A stretch of 64,000 bases of DNA from positions 1,240,001-1,304,000 of the forward strand of contig JANTUC010000015.1 of NCBI GenBank assembly GCA_026873275.1, in the 5' to 3' direction. A model generated the notes under the pieces. It saw nothing but the letters and a program-made list of their open reading frames with translations, did not search any database and was not told where the DNA came from. The position numbers and the translations under genes were made by a program. The DNA is from Pseudopithomyces maydicus (Eukaryota > Ascomycota > Dothideomycetes > Pleosporales > Didymosphaeriaceae). This document shows positions 9,724-20,344 of this stretch, piece by piece. Within the stretch, counting starts at the first letter, position 1. The number at the start of each line of letters is the position of its first letter.

Positions 9724-11999
9724 TTACAATCTAGCCTTCTCGACACCGGCCGTGCTCCGGACGTCGAAGCGATCCAGGTTCATCACCTTATCCCACGCAG
9801 CGATGAAGTCCTTCTTGAACTTCTCCTCCGAGTCGGCCTGGGCGTACACCTCGGAGATGGCCCTAAGCTCGGGCTGGTGGCCGAAGATGAGGTCGGAGCG
9901 AGTCGCCTTCCACTTGGGCTGGCCCGTCTTGCGGTCCTTGCCCTCGAAGTGCTCCTGGGACGAGTCGGTGGGTGTCCACTCGGTGCCCATGTCGAGCAGG
10001 TTGACGAAGAAGTCGTTGGAGAGCTTGCCGGGCTGCTTGGTGAAGACACCGTATGATGAGCTGTCCCAGTTGGCGTTGAGCGAGCGGAGACCACCGACGA
10101 GGGTGGTGAGCTGGGGCGAGGAGAGGGTCAGCTGGTGGGCCTTGTCAACCAAGAAGTTCTCAGTTCGCACGCGGTCGGTGCCAACGCCGTAGTTGCGGAA
10201 GCCATCCACGACGGGCTCCAGGTGCTCGAACGACTGGGCGTCGGTCTGCTCCTGTGTGGCATCGCTGCGGCCGGGTGTGAAGGGCACGGGAAGACCAGAG
10301 GCCTTCTCGAGCGCGGCAACACCACCAAGGACGATCAAATCGGCCAGGGAAATCTTTTGCCGCCAGGTGCAGAGCCGTTGAACTTGCTCTGAACGCTCTC
10401 AAGAGCAGAAAGAACAGACTTGAGGTCTGAGCCGTTGTTGACCTTCCAGTTGATCTGGGGGTCGAGGCGGATGCGGGCACCGTTGGCGCCACCACGCTTG
10501 TCGCCACCACGGAAGGTGGATGCAGCAGCCCAAGCAGCACGGATGAAGTTGGTGGGGTCAACGTTGGTCGCAAGAATCTCCTTCTTCAGCTCGGTGATGT
10601 CAGTGTCGTTGACAAGCGGGTGGTCCACATCAGGCACTGGGTCTTCCCAAAGAAGGACCTCCTTGGGAATCTCAGGACCCAGCCAGCGGGAGCGTGGGCC
10701 CATGTCACGGTGAAGAAGCTTGAACCAAGCACGTGTGAAGGCATCGTGGAGCTCGTCGGGGTGCTCGAGCCACCTACGGGTGATCTTCTCGTAGGCAGGA
10801 TCGAAACGCAAGGCCAAGTCAGAGGTAAGCATGCGTGGCTTGTGCTTCTTGTTGGGGTCGAAAGCATCGGGAATGATCTCGTCGTTGGTCTTTGCAACCC
10901 ACTGGTTGGCACCAGCAGGGCTCTTTGTGAGCTCCCACTCGTACTTGTAGAGGTACTCGAGGTACTTGTTGGTCCACTTGTTAGGCTCCGAAGTCCAGAT
11001 GACCTCCAAACCAGAAGTGATGGTGTCAGGGCCCTTGCCGCTGCCGTGCTTGTTGTTCCAGCCAAAGCCTTGCTGGTGGATGGGAGCAGCACCGGGCTCG
11101 GGGCCGACATTGTCAGAGCTGGCAGCACCGTGCGTCTTACCGAAGGTATGTCCACCAACGATGAGGGCAGCGGTCTCCTCGTCGTTCATGGCCATGCGGC
11201 CGAAGGTTGTGCGGATGTCCCGTGCCGATGCAACGGGGTCAGGGATACCATCAGGACCCTCGGGGTTCACGTAGATGAGACCCATGTGTGCGGCGGCGAG
11301 AGGAGCTTCCAGATCGCGCGAGTGGATATCTTGGTGTTGCTTCTTGGAGCCCTCGTCGCCGTCGACGACACCACCGCCGCCACCAGCAGGACCGGTCTGG
11401 CCATTGGCGTAGCGGACGTCGTTGCCCAGCCATGTGGTCTCTCCACCCCAGTAGACGGACTCGTCGGGCTCGTATGTGTCGGGTCGGCCGCCAGCGAAGC
11501 CGAAGGTGGGGCAGCCCATGGACTCGAGGGCGACGTTGCCGGTGAGCAGGTACAGATCGGCCCAGGAGATCTTGTTGCCGTACTTTTGCTTGATGGGCCA
11601 CAGCAGGCGGCGGGCCTTGTCGAGCGAGACGTTGTCGGGCCAGCTGTTGAGGGGAGCAAAGCGCTGCTGGCCCTCGCCACCACCACCGCGGCCGTCAGTG
11701 ACGCGGTAGGTGCCGGCGCTGTGCCAGGCCATGCGGATGAACAGGCCGCCGTAGTGGCCGTGGTCGGCGGGCCACCACTCCTGCGAGTCGGTCATCAACT
11801 GGGTGAGGTCCTTCTTGATGGCATCGTAGTCCAGGCTCTTGAAGGCTTGGGCATACTCAAAGTCCCTGTTCTGCGGGTTGGACACGCCCGTGTGCTGGCG
11901 GAGGATGTTGAGACGGAGCTCGTTGGGCCACCAGTCGCGGTTCCTGGTGCCGCCGCCGCCAACGTTTGCTTTCTTGATGGGGCACTCTGCGGCAGACAT
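9724..11999 (-). CDS. katG: Catalase-peroxidase KatG (apparent one-base frameshift)
   Basis: Bifunctional haem enzyme that removes hydrogen peroxide by catalase and peroxidase chemistry. Fungal KatGs are generally considered to descend from a bacterial gene. All hallmarks are present in the N-terminal half: distal R89, W92 and H93 (IRMAWHSAGTYR), the W92-Y243-M269 positions that form the Trp-Tyr-Met adduct (LIYVNPEGPDG), and proximal H284 (GGHTFGKTHG). The frame breaks at 10355-10358 (TTTT on plus, AAAA on minus). One extra base gives GGKKISLADLIVLGG, the expected family sequence, and a 758-aa protein of usual KatG length with both the catalytic and the degenerate C-terminal domain. There is no signal peptide, so it is of the intracellular KatG1 type. 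There are no introns. A TATA-like element lies about 75 nt upstream. Confidence 0.95.
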
Positions 12000-13010
12000 G
12001 ATTGTAGCAGCAGAAGGGGTGAGTTGAGAGGGGGATAGTTCGGGGCAAGCAGCGGACAGAGGCAGCTACAATGTATATAGGTAGCGGATGACCCCGCTGA
12101 CCCCACCAAGGCACTATTTATCAGCGGATCGGCTTCTGGCCATGGCAGCGCCGTCGTCGTTGCGCCACGCCGAGGGAGCTGCTGCACCCAGTCCTGCCCC
12201 GCATTCGACGACGCCATTTGGACAAGCAACCCTGCTGGCCTGCCCCTCCACTGGCGAGAAGCCCGCTGCTTATGAAACGCCCGCCTTTTGATTTGCTGCC
12301 CCAGCCCGCCCTTTGCTTTGCCTGTGCTGTCCGCCCGTTGCTATGCGCCGGCGCTGTTAGGGTGGCGAGTTGCCGAGGGCTGCTTTGTCTGCGCGCTGCT
12401 TTGCGTTGCGTTGCGCTGCTTGTGCTGACATGCAGCCGCCTGTGATTGGCCAATGCCCGACCTGCACCCTCTGGCGGCTCCGCAAACAACATTCCCTGAG
12501 CACCCGACTGCCCATCAACGGAGGGCCACCCGCTGCAGAGCTGCTTATGCACTCACTCTATCCTGCAGAGCTGTGCCGCAGACAAACTTCCCACTGCTCC
12601 CAAACTCTCTGCACCCGTCGTGGCTGCCAGCCCTCGGACCCCCACTTCCCATCTTGTGCAGCCGCCAAATGGGGTATAGCGTCCAAGTGACCAAACATGC
12701 CACACTGGTGCAGTGTGACCGCAGGCGAGAACGAGCACGCGAAGCATGGCGAGGATAGCAACATTCACCCGGGATCGACGCTACAATGCTGCGAGAGGTC
12801 CTGACCTAAGCAACGCGTTCCAGCCACATCCCACAGCTCGCCACCCTGCAGAGGACCCTGAGGGACTGTCTATGACGCCACCATGCTGGCCGATTGTACG
12901 CGGACTAATCTTCGTATAGCGCACCATTTGTGTCCTCTTATCCCAAAAGACATATGCTAAAGTATAGCAAACGGCCCAATCGAGCAATTCGTCCCAGTGA
13001 CTCATCCACG
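12000..13010. other. GC-rich intergenic, katG upstream region
   Basis: About 1 kb upstream of katG and downstream of the CHR transporter. It is GC-rich, with a repetitive pyrimidine/GC pattern (GCTGCTTTG and GCGTTGC units near 12300-12430). The many open frames on both strands reflect composition. No conserved protein is visible. Confidence 0.5.
12074..12079 (-). promoter_or_regulatory. TATA-like element of katG
   Basis: TATATA about 75 nt upstream of the katG ATG. Confidence 0.4.
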
Positions 13011-14825
13011 TCAACGTCCAACAGCTCCATACCAACACAATCCCAGCACTGATCCAAACACAATAGCCACCGCCGGAGGCACGCCAAACCACGCGCTTTC
13101 GGCATAGGTAACGGCCGCCACCACTACCCACCACGGTTCCAACGCCAGGCTCTGCCCTTGTCCCGCCTCGGCCGTCACGTATCCAATCTCCCACAATCTG
13201 TAGACCGCTGTGAACACCAAGCCCACAGCAGTAGCATTCACTCCGCGTAGTAGATCTACTACCCACTTCTTCTTCCTCAGCACTCTCCAGAAGCTCTGCA
13301 CTGCGACCGACAGCGTCAGACCAGGTAGAAAGATGCCGACGAATCCTAGCAGTGCACCCAAGATGCCAGGAAGTCGTGCTTGCTGAATCGCCAGTGTTCC
13401 GAGGTAAACCGCAAAGTTGAAGTTCGGGCCTGGGAATGCCTGGATGATGGCAAGGCCAAGGAGGAAGTCACGACTGGACACCCAGCCGGGATCCACCACA
13501 TAAGTGCGGAGGAGAGGAATCACCACCGGTCCGCCGCCGAAGATGATGGTGCCGGCGAGATACATGTTGGCAAAAAGATCAAAAGCAAGCGGGCGGGCTT
13601 TGAGGACACCGCGGGTCACTAGGACGGCGATGAAGGAACCTGTGTGTGTATCAGCATCCATGCCCCCCAATCTGGAGCTCAATCGGCCTACCAAAAAACA
13701 AAACAACGATTGCAATGCCCACGCGAATGCGGATGCTATGCGACGGAATGACGTCTGGGCTATCCACTGGCACACCTGCTCCTCCTCGTCCTCGAGGAGC
13801 ACCTTCCTCGCGCTCACCTCTTCCTGCCGCATTCCTCCTCTGCACCCCGCCACCCACCTCCCCTTCCACACCCCCAACCGTCACACTCCCGCCCTCATCC
13901 AACTCCAAATCTCCACTCCGCCCCTCCCTTCCCCTCCCCACCCTTCTCCTCAACCGCACAGTCTTCCCCCTCAACCCCCATCCCACACCACAGCCGCCAC
14001 TCCTCCAACCGCAATCAGAACCGGAAAATACCACAGCGCCCCATAACACAACCCCGCACACGCGCCCCCGATGACCAACACCCTCGTCAGCCTGTCTTGC
14101 ACCGCCTTCTCCGCCAACTGCACCGCCGCCAGCGCGATGATGCCCACCGTCGAGGCGTTCAGGCCTGACAGCAGCGCGTACACGGGGGAGGGAGGACCTC
14201 GTTCATGCGGGTGACGCCGAGCGCGAGGCCGAACATGCCGAGGGCGCCGGGGAGGGCCCAAAGGGTGAAGGCGAGGAGGGCGGGGAGGAGGCCCGAGTGC
14301 AGGAGGGCGATGCAGAAGAGGAGTTTGGTGGAGGCGGGGCCTGGGAGGGCTTGCGAGAGGGCGAAGATTTGTTGGTACTAGGGAGGGGATTAGTGTCATT
14401 TTCTGAACATTTCAGATTCAGGATTAATCAATGTTTAGGGCGTGGTAAGCATCTCAAGTAAACACACCCCGGATGTAGAAGATATTAGAAATTGTGAGAG
14501 GGGGACGACTTAATTCCCTATTCACGCAAAACAGCAAGACAAGGCAGACAAAGAAGTATATCAAAACCTACATCCTGCTCGTCCACCCACTTCTCTCTCT
14601 CCACAAACCGCTCGTGCAGTATCCGGAAATGCACCGGCGGACCGCCAAACGCCGTGAACCCCAGATCCCACGTGTGCACCGCCACTTCCACGCACCGGTC
14701 CAGCAACGACTTGTTCACACCATCTTGGCCTGTACCTGCACTTGGAGCATTTCTGCGATCACGTGTGCGATTTGCGAGCGCGCGGAGGGAGGATAGATGT
14801 TGCGTGAGGGGGAGGGGAGAGGCAT
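13011..14825 (-). CDS. CHR-family chromate transporter, two-domain (three apparent one-base frameshifts)
   Basis: Polytopic ion transporter of the chromate (CHR) superfamily; fungal members are long proteins with two CHR domains. The N-terminal domain shows TAFGGPPVHF and SQALPGPASTKLLFCIALL. The C-terminal domain shows IIFGGGPVVIPLL and IQAFPGPNFNFAVYLG. Exons are 14825-14572, 14377-13692 and 13639-13011, with introns of 194 nt (GTAGGT/CCTAG) and 52 nt (GTAGGC/CACAG). The frame breaks in three G/C runs on plus: 14808-14817 (N-terminus), 14184-14188 and 13975-13979. Adding one base to each gives one 523-aa protein with all exon sums in phase. The N-terminal correction is the least certain, because only the loss of frame and not a family match demands it. 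Family members carry chromate or related oxyanions; the substrate here is inferred. Confidence 0.85.
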
Positions 14826-16211
14826 GGTGAGATTTTAGATCAATTCAATTTTGTTTTATTTTATTTTCCTCCACGAATAGAGGAGCGGAGAGATGAGAGA
14901 GATTGATATGGGGCAACAGGGGGAAGGGGTGTTTATGGCCATGTGTGCGCGGGTGGGGACGCACATTGGGTACAAAGGAGGTAGTACCACGGCGTGATGT
15001 GACGTGATGTGAGGCTGGGGGATGCCCGCGATGCGATGGGCGAAGGCGGAAGAGGGTTAGTGGCTTGGGGGCGTGGATTGCGACATTTGTGGAGGTGGGG
15101 TGCCAAGGCGGGGAGTAGTGACAGGATGAGATTTTGAGGTGGAGGGTTTAGATTTTTTTTTAATCCGGTTATTCTATGTTTCGGGTGAGATGGTTGGGAG
15201 GGTTGGAAAGGAGAAAAGATAGTTGTACGTGGGGTGTTTGGGGGTGCTTAGATGGAGAGGGTAGGGATGGGTTTGCTTTGGAAATTGTGTGGGTACCAGT
15301 GATGTGTACACTAGAATGAGGCAAGTTGAATAAGGAGAACGAGATGTCTTGTGTGATGTTGTGATGTGTGCATGTAGTTGATAAGGAGATGTTCTTAGCA
15401 ACTCGAGCTTATTAATGCATATTGTCCTCAATTCCCATATAATGCTGTATTCATTTTTTTTCTTTGTTAAAAGTCGTACCAAATAAACCTGCTATGTGTG
15501 GGTTTCTCTGTATTTGTTGTTGTTATGGTCTGATTAGGTGTTCTGATGTCAATGAAGAGAGCGAAAAAGACTAGAAGCAGATCTCTAAATATTCAGACAT
15601 AGGGAAGTAGGGTGCACAGCATGCATGCTACTGAAAATGTCTAACGATACATTTATGTATATCGCTGAGATAGCTTGTAATACCCATTACGTATAGAAAA
15701 TGTGTGTTTTGTGTTTTTGGAAAGTGGCAGCAGAGTAGCTGACTGGATGAAAACGGATAATGGAGAAAAAGCTGTCAACCCCTCTTGTGACGATTGAAAA
15801 CGTATAGAAAATAGTCACTTTATAGCCTGCGTTTGGTGCACTGTCCCACAACTTTTAGCAAGCATGTGATGCTCCTTTTCGCCCCAACTAAGCCAGAATT
15901 ATAATGTAACCCATGATTTACACGGTACATTCGATTATTATTGGATATATCATACGTGATAGACGGCTCCTGCCTGAACTCATAGGACTTCCCTGCTTCT
16001 CTACAATCCTCTCACGAATTGAATAATACAATACACAAGTCCCATATGGTTGTACTACTAGACATTCTCAACCACAGTGACCACGTCCAAGCACTCGGAA
16101 AATGCACCATGAACAAGAAAGAACCATGCACTCAAGGGAACCCATGATACCTATTTTGACAAGAGAAAAAACAAAAAAAAATTTGAGCCACAATTTACAG
16201 GTAACTCCATG
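14826..16211. other. Intergenic with dispersed repeat A copy
   Basis: No gene accepted. It holds a T-run (about 15151-15160) and the repeat copy at 15703-15800. The frame at 15174-15482 on minus has no recognisable motif. Confidence 0.5.
15703..15800 (+). repeat. Dispersed repeat A, copy 2
   Basis: Same-orientation match to 6401-6500, sharing AGCTGACTGGATGAAAA, AAAAAGCTGTCA and CCCCTCTTG, diverged by indels and transitions. Weaker similarity may continue about 80 nt further in both copies. Confidence 0.65.
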
Positions 16212-17376
16212 CTAGTAGTTCACCGACGACCTCCCAACACCGGAATACTTCTTCCCGCCATGAACCCTCCCCACCCCCGCAGGATGATGCGCAACCCTGC
16301 TCATATCCACGCTACTCGAGAACCTATGCGACATGCTCGCCTGCTCCGCACTCTCCCGGCGAGTCCTCGTCTCACGATGCGCACGAGCCTTCCTTATCAG
16401 GAGCCAGACCAGGAAAGCCACGAAGATGGCAGCGCTGGAAGCACCGACGCCGATCCCGATCTTGGCGCCGGTCTTCATCTTGGGCTTGGGGGGGTTTACG
16501 GGGAATTGCATGGCGTATGCGATGTTGACGATCGCTAGTGTGGGCTTTTGGGTCATGGTTAGGGCGGAGACGTGGTTCGACGCGGAGGATGGAAAGGATT
16601 GGGTAGCTGTGATGGTGCTTCTGTCGTCGCCTGTGCCGGTGGCGCCCATTTGGTTCACCAGTGTGTCGGGGATGGGCGGGGGCGTCATCTTCGTGGGGAG
16701 GGATGAGTAGCACGGAACTTGACCGCCAAGTGTTGTGCTCCAGAGCCAATAGTTACTAGTCACAGTGAGTTGTTGAACTTTCTGAATGCCCAATTTGACT
16801 CACGAAGGGCAGCATGCGGTTCCGTCGATGGTATGATAATCTTTCGGGCACCCTGTCAAGGTGCCCTGGAGAGGCATTTGAGACATGGGAAATTGCGCGA
16901 CGCTTTGAGAACTTGGCCCGTTGCTTCCTCCTTGCTCTTTGCTGGGCGGTGGGGTAGGGCAGCAGTCGCCTTTCGAGGCGATGCACCCAACGACGGGCAT
17001 CCAGATAGCCGTTGGTCCATCTATGATTGTATATGCTGGTTCTGAGCAGTAGCCTTGGAGCAAAGTAGCCACCGCGGCCACGGTCCCAATAGCGATAGGC
17101 GAGTGCGCGGGCGAAGTTGGAAGATTTGCCGCAGGTACGACTCTGACAGGTTGGAAATCTGGCACCGGGGGGACTGCCGGCGGCCTATTGACTACATTTG
17201 AACCTGGTGAAGCTGGAGGTGTTGTAATTTGAGGCGGTGGAGAGCTTGCTGCCGTGCCGTCTAAATAGGCATATGTGAGTCAACACGTACACTAAAATCT
17301 TCGTGATAGACCTACTGATGATGGCATAAGGCACGGCTGGCCATCTCGGTACGAGGGCAGTACTTGATATCAACAT
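16212..17376 (-). CDS. Single-pass membrane-anchored surface protein, 353 aa
   Basis: Three exons: 17376-17316, 17260-16804 and 16755-16212, with introns of 55 and 48 nt and continuous phase. After a Pro/Thr-rich stretch comes a Cys-containing ectodomain with conserved-looking blocks YTIIDGPTAIWMPVVGC, DCCPTPPP, DYHTIDGTACCPS and YWLWSTTLGGQVPCYSSL. A Ser/Thr-rich stalk follows, then one membrane helix (IFVAFLVWLLI) and a basic, Ser-rich cytoplasmic tail of about 70 residues. This layout is typical of fungal cell-surface or wall-sensor-like proteins. I recognise the ectodomain pattern from fungal proteins of unknown function. The chosen N-terminus has no clear signal peptide, so the true start may lie further upstream in another exon. 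Confidence 0.7.
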
Positions 17377-18009
17377 GCTCGTTGAGCGGGTGGGCTTTGT
17401 GTTGCGAACTCCTTTCTGAGCAGTACGATGTTGTCGGAATAAGGTCTAACGAAGGAGCACTTCATGCAGGCCACACTTGCAGCTATGAAGGAAATGGCCA
17501 GACCCAGCCCAGCCCGCTCTATGCAGATGCCTAACATTCTCCAATGCATTTGCTTGTTGTGCATGCTCCATTTGCTGCAACTTTGTGTCCAGTGCAGAAA
17601 GGCTGAGACGCATCCTAGTGCAAGCCGCGCAAAGCTCCCCAATGATTGAATGCCCTGAAGAGGCAACTAGACAGCACTGGTCACGCCCAGCTTACGCCCA
17701 GGCTGTATGAGGGTGGCGAAGCTCGTGTAACGATTCTATATAGATCGATCGCTAATCTTGAGTGTAGATTGGGTGGCAGGGTGCGGATATTTTCAGCTGC
17801 GTAACGCCACAATGGGAAGTTCCGAACAATCACATGATCTTGCATTTGGCCCCATTGCAACCTCACTACATTACTTATCGCGATGATAAAAGGCAGAGAG
17901 TAATGAGATCGTGTCTATTTGCTAGTTATGGAGCCTAGGACTACCGACATACATACATACACAGGCATACTTGCATGTGTATGGGAGCTTGAGGTTGTGA
18001 ATCGGAAGT
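17377..18009. other. Intergenic
   Basis: No gene accepted. A frame on minus at 17370-17666 has one hydrophobic segment (GLGLAISFIAASVACM) but no other support. A short (CATA)n tract sits near 17946-17960. Confidence 0.45.
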
Positions 18010-18534
18010 CTATACTTCCGAGACAGAAGTTGCGCCCAAAGTATCTTCCTCGGCGACTAGTAGCTCAGCCGCTCTCATTCGACTTCGCGCCTTTGATTTC
18101 CGAAGCAGAGTACCCCCTAAGGATTCTAGATACAGCTCCATCTCGTAGAGTCCATCCTCCTCGGGGCGGCTGAGAAGGAAAAATTTCTTCTCTGTTCGAT
18201 GCTCGTCGATTCTGAAGCTCTCTAACCCTATAGTCACTTTCGTTAGTCTCAAGATAAATATTTAGATGGCTCAACTTTACTCACAAGCAGCTTTCATGGC
18301 GTGTTCCAAAACCACGGTTCCTTCCTTGCGCGTTTTGTCGGCTTCTTCTGCCGTGAGATCTCGAAGGCCTGCTCCGTCTTGGATCTGCACATCTAAGGGG
18401 ATGCACTTTGCACACGGAATCAGGTGATCACATTGTTCTGTTTCTCGGCTTCTTTGCTCAGGGTTTGCGTGCACTGTTTGTCCAGTGGGCTTGATAGCAA
18501 TTTTGATATGCCAGTTAGAAGTAGACATTTCCAT
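18010..18534 (-). CDS. Hypothetical protein, 155 aa
   Basis: Two exons, 18534-18285 and 18227-18010, with a 57-nt intron (GTGAGT donor, CTATAG acceptor) that keeps phase. The protein is soluble and charged, with two CxxC-like features (LIPCAKCIPLD) and an acidic C-terminus. No family recognised. A TATA-like element lies about 105 nt upstream. A second in-frame ATG two codons later is an equally possible start. Confidence 0.6.
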
Positions 18535-19035
18535 GTTGAGGGTTGGTGGAATAAATTATAGATGTGGTGGTTGAATGCGTATATTGAGGGGATAAGGAGT
18601 GTTGTGTTTTAGTTATGTTCAGGTATACAAACGGCTTTTTTATAGACCGTGGACGAAATTACAGTCGTGTCAATGTGCCTGATCTTGTTAAAAATTGAAT
18701 TCAACATATCTCTGTAGAGCCAATAAAAATATTCATTCAAAGAGGAAACATTCAACGTTCTGTCTTTTCGATTGCAGGGTCACAATATTTCAACGGTGAA
18801 CCTATAGGGCGCCTGGGCCAGCCCTGTGTTCCGACAGAATTGTTCAACCACGAGCGTCGCGGGGCTTCTGTGACCTTTATTAAGCTTGGCCATCGGGGCA
18901 AGAATAGCGAAATGGGCAGGCACGACCTTTATCGCCACTGTAAACTTTTGTCTGACGCTGCAGCGGCCTCACCCCACGAAGAACAACCGCCACTTACCCA
19001 ACTAAGCTCAAACTATCCAAAACATTACAGTTAGG
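18535..19035. other. Divergent intergenic region
   Basis: It separates divergent genes at 18534 (minus) and 19036 (plus). A TATA-like TTTATA (TATAAA on minus) sits at 18639-18644. Nothing else recognised. Confidence 0.5.
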
Positions 19036-19962
19036 ATGATAGTACCCGAGTCCAATGTCCCAAAGCGCCCCCCAGGAGCCAAAACGGTTCCTCCACGGAC
19101 AAGGGTAGGATCGCTCGGACCACGCATACCATATCCCTTCGGATTTATGAATATCGGAGCAGCGCATCCTACACGACATTTGGCGGTGGAACAGTTCGAC
19201 CCAAGCACCCCGCCCGAACATCTTGTCCAGCAGTCGGTGAACAATGAGAACTCGCCAGCTTGTGTACCGCCGTATACCCCTTGCGATCTCACCAGGATCG
19301 CACCGCTCGACGCCTATTCTCAGAACCCATTTCACAGTCCAGATAGCACACACACAGGGGACGGAATGTCAAGAGCTCATTCACATTACCACGTTTCTGT
19401 CAGTTCGCCGTCGCCATCAACGCCCCACGGAGAAACCGGCTTCAAAGACAATCAAGCTATTGCAAGTATAAATACCTCCTTACGGAACTCTCATTACAAC
19501 ACCAAAGTCTGGAGGAACGCACCCAAAATACTCGACCTAGCAGACCAAAACTCGCTTGAAAATATGCCGCGACTAGTAGTAAGACTCAAAAATAAGAACT
19601 CTTCGGATGCTCCGCCAACTAGCTCCCAATCGACCAGCACAAGCTCTTCGCGTCAATACCCGTTCCGCATTCCCGGGGAGCCGGCTCCTCGCGATCCGCC
19701 TACTACCTCTTCCAACAGCGATCCATCCACGTACGGTCAATATATCGTCCCGGAGAAATTGATTGGGATCAGAAAAGCGCTGGGGGAAGCCGATTGGTCA
19801 CGATATGTGGCGAATGTGGAGGCACGGCTTGCTGGTAATATAGACGAGGCGGAGCTAGAGAGGAGAGAACGTTCAATGTTCATGACTTATGGTCCGAAGA
19901 TGAGGGGCCAGATTAGGAGGCACATGGTGGATATGGTGCAAATGAAGAATCGGGCTTCTTGA
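19036..19962 (+). CDS. Hypothetical, largely disordered protein, 308 aa
   Basis: A single-exon frame. Residues 1-230 are rich in Pro, Ser, Thr and Asn, with the look of an intrinsically disordered region. The last 80 residues are helical and charged (IVPEKLIGIRKALGEADW, then EARLAGNIDEAELERRERS), the only part likely to fold. No known domain recognised. There are no membrane segments or signal peptide. Confidence 0.6.
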   Translation: MIVPESNVPKRPPGAKTVPPRTRVGSLGPRIPYPFGFMNIGAAHPTRHLAVEQFDPSTPPEHLVQQSVNNENSPACVPPYTPCDLTRIAPLDAYSQNPFHSPDSTHTGDGMSRAHSHYHVSVSSPSPSTPHGETGFKDNQAIASINTSLRNSHYNTKVWRNAPKILDLADQNSLENMPRLVVRLKNKNSSDAPPTSSQSTSTSSSRQYPFRIPGEPAPRDPPTTSSNSDPSTYGQYIVPEKLIGIRKALGEADWSRYVANVEARLAGNIDEAELERRERSMFMTYGPKMRGQIRRHMVDMVQMKNRAS

Positions 19963-20344
19963 CTAAGTGGGAAAAAGGGTCTAGAAAGATGGAATCTAGG
20001 AGGAAATGGTTCAGTGATGCCCGTGCAGTATAAGTCAAATTGGGGACTGATATTGAATTTGAAGTCTAGGGTGCGGGTATACTCCAATGTGAAAAAGGGA
20101 ATATCTAGTAGGAGACGATGTTCGGAGGTAGAGAGTCCGGGACTAGTGACTAAAGCCCAACCAACTACTTGGCATGAGACTTTACAAACCGCGTCACGGT
20201 TGTGGTTGCTTAACTGCCATGGAAAGATCTAGTGGAAAGGCAAATAGCTGATACATGTATTCATATTTACTTATTGCCTAGCACTCATTCTTCTATCTCC
20301 CAAACGTTTCAAATGAGAAATCACAGGTATTGGCCTCTGTCACC
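19963..20344. other. Intergenic between convergent genes
   Basis: Convergent 3' ends. No gene or repeat recognised. Confidence 0.5.

Noticed and set aside
10620..12038. A 472-codon open frame antisense to katG
   Set aside because: It mirrors the third-position GC bias of katG, has a repetitive Val/Gly/Ala composition and no domain; the sense frame carries all catalytic residues.
17370..17666. A 98-codon minus frame with one hydrophobic segment
   Set aside because: No support from splice sites joining it to the gene at 17376, and no other conserved-looking feature.
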